NCBI GenBank assembly: GCA_005881495.1
Contig: VBHI01000309.1
Span: 1 to 26,280 of the forward strand
Direction of reading: 5' to 3'
Length of the DNA: 26,280 nucleotides
Source: Chloroflexota bacterium
GTDB taxonomy: Bacteria > Chloroflexota > Ktedonobacteria > Ktedonobacterales > Ktedonobacteraceae
Numbering within the stretch: position 1 is the stretch's first letter; each line of letters opens with the position of its first letter. Below, piece by piece: positions 7,854 to 16,367 of this stretch. Under the pieces are notes generated by a model. That model made no database searches and was not told the DNA's origin. It saw nothing but the letters and a program-made list of their open reading frames with translations. A program made the position numbers and the translations under genes.

Positions 7854-8828
7854 ATGGTTGATAAAGTAATCACAGTGCCAGCAATGAACATCCCCCCAAT
7901 GGACACGGGGGATGTTGTCCTGCGCACAACTAATCTCACCAAGCAATATGGGAAACGCATCGTCGTCAATAATCTCAATCTGGAAGTCAATCGCGGCGAA
8001 ATCATGGGCTTCCTTGGCCCCAACGGCGCCGGTAAAACAACGACGATCCGCATGGCTCTCGGCCTGATCGCGCCAACCGCAGGCAGCGTCGAGATACTTG
8101 GCCAGGACGTCGACTCCCATGGCGCGCGCATTCTACCGCGTGTCGGCGCTCTTGTTGAGACCCCCGCTCTCTACCTCTATATGTCGGGCCGCAATAATCT
8201 GCGCGCGGTTGCATCCGTGCTCGGTGGCGTGCCCGCATCAAGAATCGATGCTGTATTGGAATTAGTGGGATTGCGATACAGGCAGAAAGATCGTGTGCGC
8301 ACCTACTCTCTGGGTATGAAGCAGCGCCTGGGCGTTGCCATGGCCCTGCTGCAAGATCCCGATCTACTCATCCTGGATGAACCAGCAAATGGCCTCGACC
8401 CAGCAGGCATTGTCGAGATGCGCGATCTCATGCACCGCCTCACTTCTGAGGGCAAGACCGTTTTCATCTCAAGTCACCTGCTCCCCGAGGTACAACAAAT
8501 CTGCACCCGCGTGGCCATTATCAATCTGGGCAAACTGGTCAAGGTATCCACCATTGAAGAACTCATCAGCGGGCACGGTGAGTTTGCCGTCACCGTTGAA
8601 AGAACGGCAGACGCAGTCGCACTGGTTAAGGCGCAGCCATGGGGCAAAGATGCGCACCTTGATAACCATGGTGCGCTCATCACCAAAGCTCCAGGGCAAC
8701 GTGGCCGCGACCTCAATCTCTTCCTTGTCAACGCTGGCTTCGTTCCCGAAACTATCACACAATCAACGCAGGACCTGGAGCGGGTCTTCCTGGAACTGAC
8801 GAATTCTGGAACAGGAGAAATTCAGTGA
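7854..8828 (+). CDS. ABC transporter ATP-binding protein (BcrA/NatA type)
   Basis: A 324-residue cytoplasmic ATPase that powers an ABC-2 type exporter. It has Walker A GPNGAGKTT (about residues 55-63), the signature YSLGMKQRLG in place of LSGGQ, Walker B DLLILDEPANGLDP and the switch His in SSHLL. The SLGMKQ signature and the roughly 100-residue C-terminal extension are typical of bacitracin/lantibiotic-type (BcrA) exporters, so drug or peptide efflux is likely, though substrates of this family vary. The ATG at 7854 has a GGAAAAG ribosome site. The first 20 residues before the ABC fold are an unusual leader, so an ATG 45 bases downstream is possible. The stop overlaps the permease start by 4 bases. 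Confidence 0.92.
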   Translation: MVDKVITVPAMNIPPMDTGDVVLRTTNLTKQYGKRIVVNNLNLEVNRGEIMGFLGPNGAGKTTTIRMALGLIAPTAGSVEILGQDVDSHGARILPRVGALVETPALYLYMSGRNNLRAVASVLGGVPASRIDAVLELVGLRYRQKDRVRTYSLGMKQRLGVAMALLQDPDLLILDEPANGLDPAGIVEMRDLMHRLTSEGKTVFISSHLLPEVQQICTRVAIINLGKLVKVSTIEELISGHGEFAVTVERTADAVALVKAQPWGKDAHLDNHGALITKAPGQRGRDLNLFLVNAGFVPETITQSTQDLERVFLELTNSGTGEIQ

Positions 8829-9745
8829 GTACAGTAGTCACATCCTCGCCAACGGAAAAAATGATTTTCCATACGTCCAGGCCAAGCTTTATCGGTATGC
8901 TGCGCGGCGAGTTATTCAAAATCAGCCACCAGTGGATAACCTGGGTGTTGCTGGTTCTACTGTCAGGGGTCATTGCTCTCCCATATATCATCACCTTGAC
9001 AGTGCCTGACGTCAAAGACGTCATAAATCACACTCCCTTGCTGTTTCTTACTAATCGCATGACGCAGAACCTTGCCGTGCTCCGCGTCTTCATCGGTATA
9101 TTCCTCCTGGTGCTAACGGCTTCAGTTGTCGGCCTGGAGTACCAGCTCGGTACCATCCGTGTCCTCCTGTCCCGCGGCGTGGGGCGATTGCAATTGCTCG
9201 CTGCAAAGCTGACTGCTGTCGTCATTATTGCGCTAACCGTCTTTGTCGTTGGTATCCTCTACAATATCATCCTGATGAGCGCGCTGTTGTTGATAATGGT
9301 AGGAAATGTGCATGCCTATAATGCCATAACACCAGCTTTTTGGACGGAGGCTCAACAATATATCCTGACCGTACTGATCAGTATGGGAGCAACCATTCTC
9401 CTGGCAACAGCCGCATCCGTAGTAGGGCGCTCGTTGACCTTTGGGCTCAGTCTCGCACTGGCCTGGTTCCCAATTGACAATATCGGCACAATCTTTTTGT
9501 ATCTTGCCTACCGTCTCACACACAGCGATTTCTGGTTAAACGTCTCGGCCTATTTGCTTGGGCCGAACCTGAATGTCATGCCAAAAGCACTCATAACTTC
9601 CGCCAAAACTGAAGTCTTTACAATTGGAGCTCAACCGTTTGTCGCGGTCGATGGCGCGCATACGCTCTGGGTCACCCTGGTCTATTCGCTCATCTTCGCG
9701 ACGGTCGCCATTATCCTGACGTGGCGACGAGACGTGCAAGAGTAA
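8825..9745 (+). CDS. ABC-2 type transporter permease
   Basis: A 306-residue membrane partner of the preceding ATPase, starting at a GTG within the GTGA overlap with its stop codon, which implies translational coupling. About six hydrophobic segments are visible: an N-terminal helix (WVLLVLLSGVIALPYIITL), a segment near residue 90 (IGIFLLVLTASVVGLEY), a pair near 140-165, then near 190-215 and 225-235, and a last helix near 280-300. The GLEYQLGTIRVLLSRG segment after the second helix is the conserved cytoplasmic coupling motif of ABC-2 permeases. It probably forms a homodimer with two ATPase copies. It is the last gene of a two-gene operon. Confidence 0.88.
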   Translation: MSTVVTSSPTEKMIFHTSRPSFIGMLRGELFKISHQWITWVLLVLLSGVIALPYIITLTVPDVKDVINHTPLLFLTNRMTQNLAVLRVFIGIFLLVLTASVVGLEYQLGTIRVLLSRGVGRLQLLAAKLTAVVIIALTVFVVGILYNIILMSALLLIMVGNVHAYNAITPAFWTEAQQYILTVLISMGATILLATAASVVGRSLTFGLSLALAWFPIDNIGTIFLYLAYRLTHSDFWLNVSAYLLGPNLNVMPKALITSAKTEVFTIGAQPFVAVDGAHTLWVTLVYSLIFATVAIILTWRRDVQE

Positions 9746-9764
9746 ACAATACCTAAAAATAGTA

Positions 9765-9823
9765 TTGCCGCACAGAAACGCCGCCCAGCAAGTCCCCTGC
9801 TGGGCGGCGTTTCTGCGCGGCAA
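9765..9823 (+). terminator. 26-bp hairpin after the ABC exporter operon
   Basis: Two 26-base arms (9765-9790 and 9798-9823) pair with a single mismatch around a 7-base loop AGTCCCC. The stem is GC-rich (core CGCCGCCCAGCA). It begins 19 bases after the permease stop. Only a short U-poor tail follows, so it is a terminator by position and stability rather than by a classical U-run. Confidence 0.75.
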
Positions 9824-10061
9824 GTTTACCTATTGAAATTGAATCTCCATTTCAAAGCGATTTCCGGTTGAGGTAGTTAGACAAGTATATAAATTATGGG
9901 AAAGATGCGAGACTTTGAAGGGAAGTTCCCAAGCAGGTGACGCCGCATATCAATGTGTGTTTTGATGGTCTCCCCCTCAAAAATTGCGCGAAACCCATCA
10001 CCCATGGTATTATCAACACCAGCAAAGGCACAATCATTACATATCCAGCAGGAAGGGCCCC
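9824..10061 (+). other. Leader region upstream of recQ
   Basis: A 238-base gap before the chosen recQ start. It holds a short inverted repeat TTGAAAT...ATTTCAA (about 9833-9855) and an AT-rich patch at 9890-9900 that may hold a -10 box. No convincing promoter pair and no gene were seen. The recQ frame stays open back to a TTG at 9984, but the encoded segment is not RecQ-like. Confidence 0.4.
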
Positions 10062-12287
10062 TTGAAAACGTTACATAACACCGAGTCCATACTCAAACAA
10101 TATTTCGGCCATGATACATTTCGCCCCGGTCAGCTCGAAATCATCGAACATATACTCGCCGGGCGCGATGCCTTCGTATTGATGCCCACCGGCGGCGGCA
10201 AATCCCTCACCTATCAACTGCCCGCCCTCCTGCTGCCAGGATTAACCATCGTCATTTCTCCCCTCATCTCCCTCATGCACGACCAGGTTGATCGCTTGCA
10301 AGCCAATGGCGTCGCCGCCACCTTCATCAACATGTCACTCAGCCCCGCCGAACGCTTGCAGCGAGAGCGTGCAGCCGTCAATGGCGAGCTAAACCTGCTC
10401 TACGTAGCGCCAGAGCGCCTCATGGGCGAGAACTTCCTCAACCTCCTCGATCAAGTCCAGAAGCATGTCGGTCTTTCCCTCTTAGCAGTCGATGAAGCGC
10501 ACTGTGTCAGCGAGTGGGGGCATGATTTCCGCCCGGAATACCGCCAGTTGGGCCGACTGCGCAAGCGCTACCCAAAAGTGCCAATGTTGGCGCTGACAGC
10601 CACTGCGACCGAGCGCGTACGCGCAGATATCCTGACCCAACTCAGGCTCAGCGATCCGCATATCCATATCGCGAGTTTTGACCGGCCCAATATCTATTAC
10701 GAGGTGCGAACAAAACATAAAGGCTCGTACGGTGAGCTTCTGCAACTGCTGCGCGAGCAGGATGGTGCCTCGATCATTATTTATTGCCAGAGCCGCAAGG
10801 GCGTCGATGAGCTGAGTTCTGTCCTGGCTCGTGACGGTATCAATGCTCTGCCCTATCACGCCGGCCTGGATACTGAGCAGCGGAATGAGAACCAGCAGCG
10901 CTTCACCCGTGACGATGTGCCGGTCCTGGTGGCGACCATCGCCTTTGGTATGGGCATCAACAAACCAGATGTGCGTGTCGTCATCCACTATGACCTGCCG
11001 CGCAACCTCGAAGGGTATTACCAGGAGTCTGGCCGCTCAGGTCGTGATGGCCTTCCAGCCCAGGGAATCCTCTTTTTTAACCCTGGTGACCGCTTCAAGA
11101 TCGAGTACATTATTGCTCAGAAAACGAGTGAGCACGAACAGTTTCTTGCCCATCAACAACTGCAGCAAGTTCTGGCCTATGGCGATGGTACCGTCTGTCG
11201 TCGCCACACCCTGCTGGCCTACTTTGGCGAGATACTGCCTACCAACAACTGCGGCAACTGCGATAACTGCCTGCGCCAGGTCGTTCTGGAAGACCGCACC
11301 ATCGATGCGCAAAAATTCCTCTCGTGCGTGGCAAGAACAAAAGAACGCTTCGGAATGCGCCACATCATCGATGTACTGCGCGGAGCCAATACCCATAAGA
11401 TCCGCGATAACGGCCATAACCAGCTCTCAACCTACGGCATTGGACAAAATCTGAGCGTGGAAGAATGGCAGCACCTCGGTCGCTCGCTCCTGCGCCAGGG
11501 TCTGTTGAGCGAAGCAACCGAAACCAGCTATTCGATACTCAGGCTGAATGCACTTTCTCGCGAAATCTTGCGCAAACAGCGCGATGTGCAAATTGAAGCG
11601 CTCCCACAATCAATGCAGAACAGTCTAGCAGCCCAACCCAGGATAAGCGGTAACGTACCTCCACTGTCACCAGAAGAAGAGGGGCTATTCCAACAATTGC
11701 GCAAGCTGCGCAAACAGCTAGCCGACCAGCAAGCAGTACCGCCCTACGTAATCTTCCCGGATACCAGTCTGCGCGCCATGGCCCAGCAGCGTCCCCAGGC
11801 CCGGTCTCAGTTCATGGAAATCTCCGGCGTTGGCAGCCGCAAAATGGAGGCCTATTACACCATCTTCACCGGAGAAATACGTACCTATTGTGAACTGCAT
11901 AACTTAAACATGGGCCTGTCGCCAGTGCCGCCAGAACAAACAGCCAAAAAGGAAACGCCACTAACCACCACGACAGGCACAGTGAGTGCTATACTCACAC
12001 GCCGGATCACCCTGCAAATGTACCAGGATGGACAGAGTATCGAAGAGATAGCCCAGGAGCGTAACCTCAGACCAACAACTATCGCCAGCCACCTGGCTGA
12101 GCTAATCGAGGCCGGTGAGAGCATCGATGTGAAAGCATTGATCCCACCTGGGCACTTCGAAACTATTGTTGATGCTTTGCAACAGCTTGGCGGAGAGACT
12201 CTAAAACCGGTCAAGGAATTTCTGGGGGATGAATACTTCTACGAAGAGATTCGCCTCGTAAGGGCGCTTCTGCGGCAGGCTAAATAG
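10062..12287 (+). CDS. recQ: ATP-dependent DNA helicase RecQ
   Basis: A 3'-5' DNA helicase for recombination and fork repair, about 741 residues from the TTG at 10062. That TTG is chosen because AGGAAGGG precedes it and RecQ similarity begins just after it; the frame extends upstream to 9984. Superfamily 2 motifs are intact: FRPGQ near the N-terminus, Walker A MPTGGGKS (about 41-48), DEAHCVSEWGHDFRPEY (about 144-160), ATATE and the motif VI segment ESGRSGRDG. The RecQ zinc site has its four cysteines (one in VCRRH, then CGNCDNC). A winged-helix region, an HRDC domain (FPDTSLRAMAQ through SGVGSRKMEAY) and a C-terminal helix-turn-helix (QSIEEIAQERNLRPTTIASH) follow. This long form with the extra helix-turn-helix domain is common in Gram-positive-like lineages. 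The hydrolase pseudogene begins 50 bases downstream. Confidence 0.95.
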   Translation: MKTLHNTESILKQYFGHDTFRPGQLEIIEHILAGRDAFVLMPTGGGKSLTYQLPALLLPGLTIVISPLISLMHDQVDRLQANGVAATFINMSLSPAERLQRERAAVNGELNLLYVAPERLMGENFLNLLDQVQKHVGLSLLAVDEAHCVSEWGHDFRPEYRQLGRLRKRYPKVPMLALTATATERVRADILTQLRLSDPHIHIASFDRPNIYYEVRTKHKGSYGELLQLLREQDGASIIIYCQSRKGVDELSSVLARDGINALPYHAGLDTEQRNENQQRFTRDDVPVLVATIAFGMGINKPDVRVVIHYDLPRNLEGYYQESGRSGRDGLPAQGILFFNPGDRFKIEYIIAQKTSEHEQFLAHQQLQQVLAYGDGTVCRRHTLLAYFGEILPTNNCGNCDNCLRQVVLEDRTIDAQKFLSCVARTKERFGMRHIIDVLRGANTHKIRDNGHNQLSTYGIGQNLSVEEWQHLGRSLLRQGLLSEATETSYSILRLNALSREILRKQRDVQIEALPQSMQNSLAAQPRISGNVPPLSPEEEGLFQQLRKLRKQLADQQAVPPYVIFPDTSLRAMAQQRPQARSQFMEISGVGSRKMEAYYTIFTGEIRTYCELHNLNMGLSPVPPEQTAKKETPLTTTTGTVSAILTRRITLQMYQDGQSIEEIAQERNLRPTTIASHLAELIEAGESIDVKALIPPGHFETIVDALQQLGGETLKPVKEFLGDEYFYEEIRLVRALLRQAK

Positions 12288-12337
12288 GAGAGCCTTCTGC
12301 TTCTCTAGCCGTGAAAGAGTAGAAAGAAAGCACCACC

Positions 12338-13330
12338 ATGATTCCTCCACCTTCTAAGTCGCCTCACCACCTCCATGCTTCGAAGAAGAAAAAAACCGTT
12401 AGACAGAGGATCCGCTCTGTCCTGCTCATACTCATTATCCTTCTTGTGCTCCTGGTGGGAGCAGGACTGTTGTACCAGGCTCTCACCAGCGCCTTTGATG
12501 CTTCCGCCTATCCACCACTCGGGAGACTTGTGGATGTGGGCGGCTATCGTCTACACATCTATTGTACGGGCAGAGGCAGACCCACAGTCATCCTGGACGC
12601 TGGCAATGGTGGCTCGTCACTGGACTAGAGTACAGTGCAACCAGGTGTGGCGACTTTCACGCGAGTGTGTTCCTACGACCGGGCAGGCTATGGCTGGAGC
12701 GATTCTGGCCCTCTGCCACGCACGAGTGAGCGTATCGTCGGTGAATTGCACACTCTCCTCGTTAAAGCAGGCATTTCCGGACCTTTCGTGTTGGTCGGGC
12801 ACTCTTTCGGAGGACTCAACATGCGTCTCTATGCCAACATCTACCCGCAAGATGTCGCTGGCCTGGTGCTTGTTGATGCCTCTCATGAAAATGATCCAAC
12901 GGCACGGGCCGCGATACAGAATGGACAGCAGCAACTTTCCACCTGTCAACGGCTCGCACCCTTTGGGTTGGTGCGCCTGTTCGGCCTTCTGAATTCATTC
13001 CTCTCCCCATACCCGGTTGCAGTGCAGCCACAAGTGAAGGCGCACCTCTATCAAACGCGCTTCTGTGGAACCTGGTATGACGAGAGCGCTGGCTGGGATC
13101 AGAGTACCACCCAGGTGCGTATCGCTCGAACGCAACACTCGTTAGGGAACCTCCCCCTGGTGATCCTGACTCATGGGAAAGATCTCGATGCGTCCTGGCA
13201 AACCTTGCAAAACGATCTCGCCACTCTCTCCTCCAAAAGCACCCATATCATCGCCAGGCAGAGTGGTCACGGGATCATGTTCGATCAACCGGATCTCGTC
13301 ATTGCTGCGATCAAACAAGTGGTCAGCTGA
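12338..13330 (+). pseudogene. Membrane-anchored alpha/beta hydrolase interrupted by an in-frame TAG
   Basis: One reading frame spans 12338-13330 and is broken only by TAG at 12626-12628. The first part has a basic N-terminus, a signal-anchor helix at about 28-48 (VLLILIILLVLLVGAGLLY) and the early hydrolase strand VILDAGNGGSSLD. The second part continues at once with STVQPGVATFTRVCSYDRAG, the nucleophile elbow GHSFGG and the catalytic His in RQSGHGIMFDQP. In this hydrolase family the interrupted position is commonly Trp (LSW-x-x-VQP), so TGG to TAG is the simplest explanation. A GTG at 12635 could start the downstream part, but that product would lack the oxyanion strand. The intact enzyme would be an extracytoplasmic esterase or lipase-like hydrolase. 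Sequencing error or suppression cannot be excluded. Confidence 0.8.
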
Positions 13331-13336
13331 ATCGAT

Positions 13337-13390
13337 TAAACAGACAGGTGGGTTAAATTGTGCCCTCGGCGCAACCCATCTGTCTGTTTA
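13337..13390. terminator. Bidirectional terminator between convergent genes
   Basis: Arms at 13337-13354 and 13373-13390 form an 18-bp stem with one G/A difference (a G-U pair in RNA) around an 18-base loop. The outer ends are TAAACAGACAG and CTGTCTGTTTA. It lies directly after the hydrolase stop and directly before the stop of the convergent VIT1 fusion gene, so it can serve both. Confidence 0.8.
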
Positions 13391-13391
13391 T

Positions 13392-14729
13392 TTATGCCAC
13401 TCTGAAAGCCGCTCCCAGCGTATACGTAATCACCGCCTCGATCGCGCCAACAACCGTCATCTCCATTCCACTAGCAACCCACGAGCGCCCGGTCACCAGC
13501 GTCTTCGCTGCCCCAACCGCAAAGTGCGCTAACAGGCTGATCAGCGCGGCGGCAATGACAGCCGCGATACCCTGCATGAAGAAGAAAGGAATGATGGGAA
13601 TAAAGGCGCCGATAGCCGTAGAAACGGTCGCCGAGACTGCCGCGACCCACGGATTGGGAAAGCTTTCTTCCGACAACCCCAACTCCTCGTGCGCCAGTGT
13701 TCGCAGAAGCTGGTCAGGATTCTCTGCCATCCTCGCTGCCAGCACATTGGATTCCTCTTCCGTAAAGCCCTTCAACTGGTAATAGAGAGCCAATTCCTCC
13801 TGCTCTTCTTGCGGCTCTTCCTCAATCTCGCGTTTCTCGCGCTGAATCTCAGCCTGGTACACTTCTCTTTCGCTCTTGGTTGCCAGATAAGCGCCTGAAC
13901 CCATCGATAGTGCGCTGGCCATCATACCTGCCAGTCCGCTAACCAGCACAAAGTGACTGTTACTGGCGCCTGTATAGCCAGCTACACCGCTCACTATACC
14001 AAAGACTGCTCCTAAACCATCGTTGGCGCCGTAGATTGCGTCCCCTAGCCAGCCGCCGCCGCGTTTATGCCATCGCTCGCGGTGCAACATCACATCCAGC
14101 ATTCCCTGTGGCCCGATGGGACTGATCATGTCACGAATAATCCGCTCATGGCTCTCCTCGTCACGCTTGACCTCGCGCAACATCTCCTGGGCTTCAGTGT
14201 CATTGATACTGCGCGCCTGCGCCTCGTAGCGCCTGATATCTTTATCTTCCTCTCCCTCAAGCTGCCTCAGCGCTGCCTCGGTACCCAGTTGTCGTCGCAG
14301 CCAGCCCTGGAAGCGCATCCCCAGTGTTCGTTCCTCTTGCGGTGCCTCGACACCCAATTCGGCCAGTTTGCGCTCCCATTTCTGGGCGTGACGAGCTTCG
14401 GCGTCGGCCATTTTCTCCAGCACCCCACGTTTTGTCGCGTCCCGTTCCTTGCTTGCCAGGTCGCGGTAGGTTCGCACCCCTTCCATCTCACGCTGCCAGT
14501 TCTGCTTCAGCGCCGCGATAAGCTCTCGTTTCGTCGTTTCGCTCAGTGGTGCTCCCTGTGTTCCGTTTGTCACCGTCGAGTTCCATGCACCATCTGTTCC
14601 CGTCGCCAATCCTACACTAGCCGCTCCTGCTGAGTTCCCTACACTATCTATTCCCGGCGAATATTCCGCATTACTTATCTGATCAGGCTTCAGCTCTGGC
14701 GCCTGTTCCTCTTTTTTATCTGTGCTCAT
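13392..14729 (-). CDS. Ferritin-like/VIT1 fusion protein (MbfA-like iron exporter)
   Basis: A 445-residue membrane protein combining an N-terminal ferritin/rubrerythrin-like four-helix region (about 65-205) with a C-terminal VIT1/CCC1 transporter domain (about 228-440). The ferritin-like part carries two ExxH motifs (E111-H114 and E191-H194) plus acidic helix residues, as expected for a diiron site. The VIT part has GGWLGDAIYGANDGLGAVFG, a Glu-rich cytosolic metal-binding segment (about 285-310) and a hydrophobic C-terminal half. The first 60 residues are Ser/Gly/Asn-rich and probably disordered. The architecture matches MbfA of rhizobia, which exports iron under Irr control. Here the gene overlaps an upstream Fur-family gene by 14 bases and has a good AGGAGAGGAG ribosome site. 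It probably protects against iron excess or peroxide. Iron rather than manganese is inferred from the family. Confidence 0.85.
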   Translation of the reverse strand: MSTDKKEEQAPELKPDQISNAEYSPGIDSVGNSAGAASVGLATGTDGAWNSTVTNGTQGAPLSETTKRELIAALKQNWQREMEGVRTYRDLASKERDATKRGVLEKMADAEARHAQKWERKLAELGVEAPQEERTLGMRFQGWLRRQLGTEAALRQLEGEEDKDIRRYEAQARSINDTEAQEMLREVKRDEESHERIIRDMISPIGPQGMLDVMLHRERWHKRGGGWLGDAIYGANDGLGAVFGIVSGVAGYTGASNSHFVLVSGLAGMMASALSMGSGAYLATKSEREVYQAEIQREKREIEEEPQEEQEELALYYQLKGFTEEESNVLAARMAENPDQLLRTLAHEELGLSEESFPNPWVAAVSATVSTAIGAFIPIIPFFFMQGIAAVIAAALISLLAHFAVGAAKTLVTGRSWVASGMEMTVVGAIEAVITYTLGAAFRVA

Positions 14730-15150
14730 GCGCGCTCTCCTCTCCTGGCTCTTTAACTAACTGGTCAACGTGCTGACAGGACCGGCATAATCCATAAATT
14801 CTCACCTCGTGCGACCTCAACTTCATACCTGTCACCCGGGCTGCCTCCTGCAATACATCAGCAGGTAAGTGAATCTCTACCGGTACATCAAGCAGCGTCC
14901 CACAATTCGTACAGACTGCGTGGTCATGTCTATCAATCCGTGCGTCATAGCGACACTCGGCATTTTGTCCCAATTCCTCAATCAGCCCTTGCAACGCAAG
15001 CTGGTGCAAAATGCGGTAAACCGTCGCCAGCCCAATCTGTGGCCGCACAATCCGTACCGCCTCATACACTACCAGCGCAGTAGGGTGGTTTTCACCAGCG
15101 CGCACCGCCTCAAGCACCGCCCGCGCATTGGCATTCATCGTCTCTTTCAT
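14716..15150 (-). CDS. Fur-family metal- or peroxide-responsive repressor
   Basis: A 144-residue Fur/PerR-type regulator. The N-terminal winged helix includes the recognition helix IGLATVYRILHQL. The dimerisation domain has the regulatory metal ligands in RHDHAVC (His75, His77) and a structural zinc site from two CxxC pairs, C80/C83 and C122/C125. Fur versus PerR cannot be settled from these residues. The DNA box in front of the gene is Fur-like, not PerR-like. The ATG at 15150 has AGGGTGA 8 bases upstream; a second ATG 12 bases downstream is possible. It heads an operon with the ferritin-VIT1 gene and probably represses both through the box at 15166-15184. Confidence 0.9.
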   Translation of the reverse strand: MKETMNANARAVLEAVRAGENHPTALVVYEAVRIVRPQIGLATVYRILHQLALQGLIEELGQNAECRYDARIDRHDHAVCTNCGTLLDVPVEIHLPADVLQEAARVTGMKLRSHEVRIYGLCRSCQHVDQLVKEPGEESAHEHR

Positions 15151-15165
15151 ATGTTAGGTCACCCT

Positions 15166-15184
15166 AATAATGATAATCATTCTC
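15166..15184 (-). promoter_or_regulatory. Fur box
   Basis: AATAATGATAATCATTCTC matches the classical 19-base Fur consensus GATAATGATAATCATTATC at 17 of 19 positions. It lies 15 bases upstream of the Fur-family start and just downstream of the predicted transcription start, where bound repressor would block transcription. This implies autoregulation and co-regulation of the iron exporter. Confidence 0.85.
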
Positions 15185-15198
15185 ACTTTTCTATTGAT

Positions 15199-15228
15199 AG
15201 TATATGATATGATGAGGGAAAGTGTCAA
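15199..15228 (-). promoter_or_regulatory. Strong sigma70-like promoter of the fur-ferritin/VIT1 operon
   Basis: On the minus strand a perfect TTGACA (15228-15223) is followed after 18 bases by TATACT (15204-15199), with predicted initiation near 15192. The Fur box begins about 8 bases further downstream. Confidence 0.75.
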
Positions 15229-15359
15229 GGCTTCTGGTGTGGAGTGAAGCAACCATACGGTGAAAAAGATGGGCGTGATCGACTGGCTATATTTAGCGCG
15301 AAAAGGGGGGCCAGGGAAGATTATTTGTTTGGTGCTTTCGAGAGGTAAATCGTGCACCT

Positions 15360-15782
15360 CTAGTGATGAGATGGGGCATTTGATGCAAGAAGCTTCTCAA
15401 CTTCGTTGAAGAGGTTGGTCAACTCAAATGGTTTACTCAGCAATGGAAGATGGCGAGCTGCCACATCCTTGAAGTCAGGTGCTATTTCTGCACTGATGAG
15501 GAGGACGGGAACCTCTTCGAGCGTTTTGACGGCATGAACTCGCTCATAGAGTTCGATCCCGTTCATGTCGGGAAGCCGATAATCCAGGATAATCAACTGA
15601 GGTATGAGATCTCGTAGTAAGTCTAATGCTTGTGTCCCCTGCGTGGCAAGTACGGCCTGATAGGGGGTCTCCTGCCGGATCGCTTCGACAAGCAAGGCTC
15701 CAATATTCAGATCATCCTCAACGACGATAATCGTTGTCGCTTCTGTGCGGGCTTCCTTCTGTGTAGCAAATTCTGTATTCAT
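15360..15782 (-). CDS. Single-domain response regulator (CheY-like)
   Basis: A 140-residue protein made of one receiver domain and no output domain. The acidic pair EDD (residues 22-24), the phosphorylatable Asp in LIILDYRLPD, the Ser of LLISAE and the Lys of LSKPF are all present, so it should accept phosphate from a histidine kinase. The ATG at 15782 is preferred over an in-frame TTG 9 bases upstream because GAGGA lies at correct spacing. The first 15 residues are a flexible leader. No kinase gene is in the window, so its partner is encoded elsewhere. Such orphans often act as phosphorelay intermediates. Confidence 0.9.
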   Translation of the reverse strand: MNTEFATQKEARTEATTIIVVEDDLNIGALLVEAIRQETPYQAVLATQGTQALDLLRDLIPQLIILDYRLPDMNGIELYERVHAVKTLEEVPVLLISAEIAPDFKDVAARHLPLLSKPFELTNLFNEVEKLLASNAPSHH

Positions 15783-16076
15783 TGTCTGCAATCCTCGGTT
15801 TCTCGATCATGGCCAAAACGAACCCCTTACCTATACCACGTTCTATGCGCCAGGAATGGAGACAGTGATTTGCTTGCGGATTGGAGGTGTACAAGTAATT
15901 TTTTAAATATTTCAATAAATTGCTGTGTCTCGTCTCGGTTAGTTGTAGCTATAGACGAGGTAAATTTGAGTTATCACAAGCCTTATACGATAGATAAATT
16001 TGGGCCTATGTAGATAACGGAAAGACGTTCTCAGAGTTAGTCGAGTTGTAACCTGAACAGGGAAAGGGAAAAAAGT

Positions 16077-16358
16077 ATGATTCGGAAAAAGATCTTCAAT
16101 CCTCAAAATATCGTTTGGAGCGCATTGCTTCTCGTATTCGTCGGGGCAGCCATAGTTGACCAGGTACGTCGGCCACCCCAGGATCGAACCTGGTACGGCA
16201 AGATTATTGGCATTCCATATGACTTTCGCTTCCCGACAGTCGAACGGATACGTGCTACCTTCTGGAACAGGGATACGCCGCATATCTTTGTGCCCCAGGT
16301 CTTTGGGATAGGTTGGACGATCAACCTTTATCCCCTCCTGCATCCTGAAACATTATAA
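16077..16358 (+). CDS. Small DUF5808-like membrane protein
   Basis: A 93-residue protein with one N-terminal membrane helix (IVWSALLLVFVGAAIVDQV) followed by a cytoplasmic or surface segment. The end, FWNRDTPHIFVPQVFGIGW followed by TINL, resembles the DUF5808 pattern (D-P-x-h-F-V-P-x-x-x-G-x-G-W-T-x-N), but with T replacing the usual acidic/D context and Q in place of the usual Lys/Arg. Function unknown. A very purine-rich GGGAAAGGGAAAAAAG lies directly before the ATG. It is transcribed alone, divergent from the response regulator. The 290 or so bases between them are AT-rich with no clear promoter pair. Confidence 0.65.
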   Translation: MIRKKIFNPQNIVWSALLLVFVGAAIVDQVRRPPQDRTWYGKIIGIPYDFRFPTVERIRATFWNRDTPHIFVPQVFGIGWTINLYPLLHPETL

Positions 16359-16367
16359 AGACCCCTA

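Noticed and set aside
9984..10061. Upstream TTG at 9984 as recQ start
   Set aside because: The extra 26 residues are His/Gln-rich and unlike RecQ, with no ribosome site; the TTG at 10062 follows AGGAAGGG.
10831..11454. 207-codon open frame inside recQ on the same strand
   Set aside because: Ser/Ala-rich shadow of the recQ frame; recQ motifs run through the whole region.
14067..14633. 188-codon plus-strand open frame
   Set aside because: Antisense shadow of the ferritin-VIT1 gene, whose motifs are unambiguous.
15339..15361. Terminator after the response regulator (AGAGGT...ACCTCT)
   Set aside because: Only six base pairs with no U-run; too weak to call.
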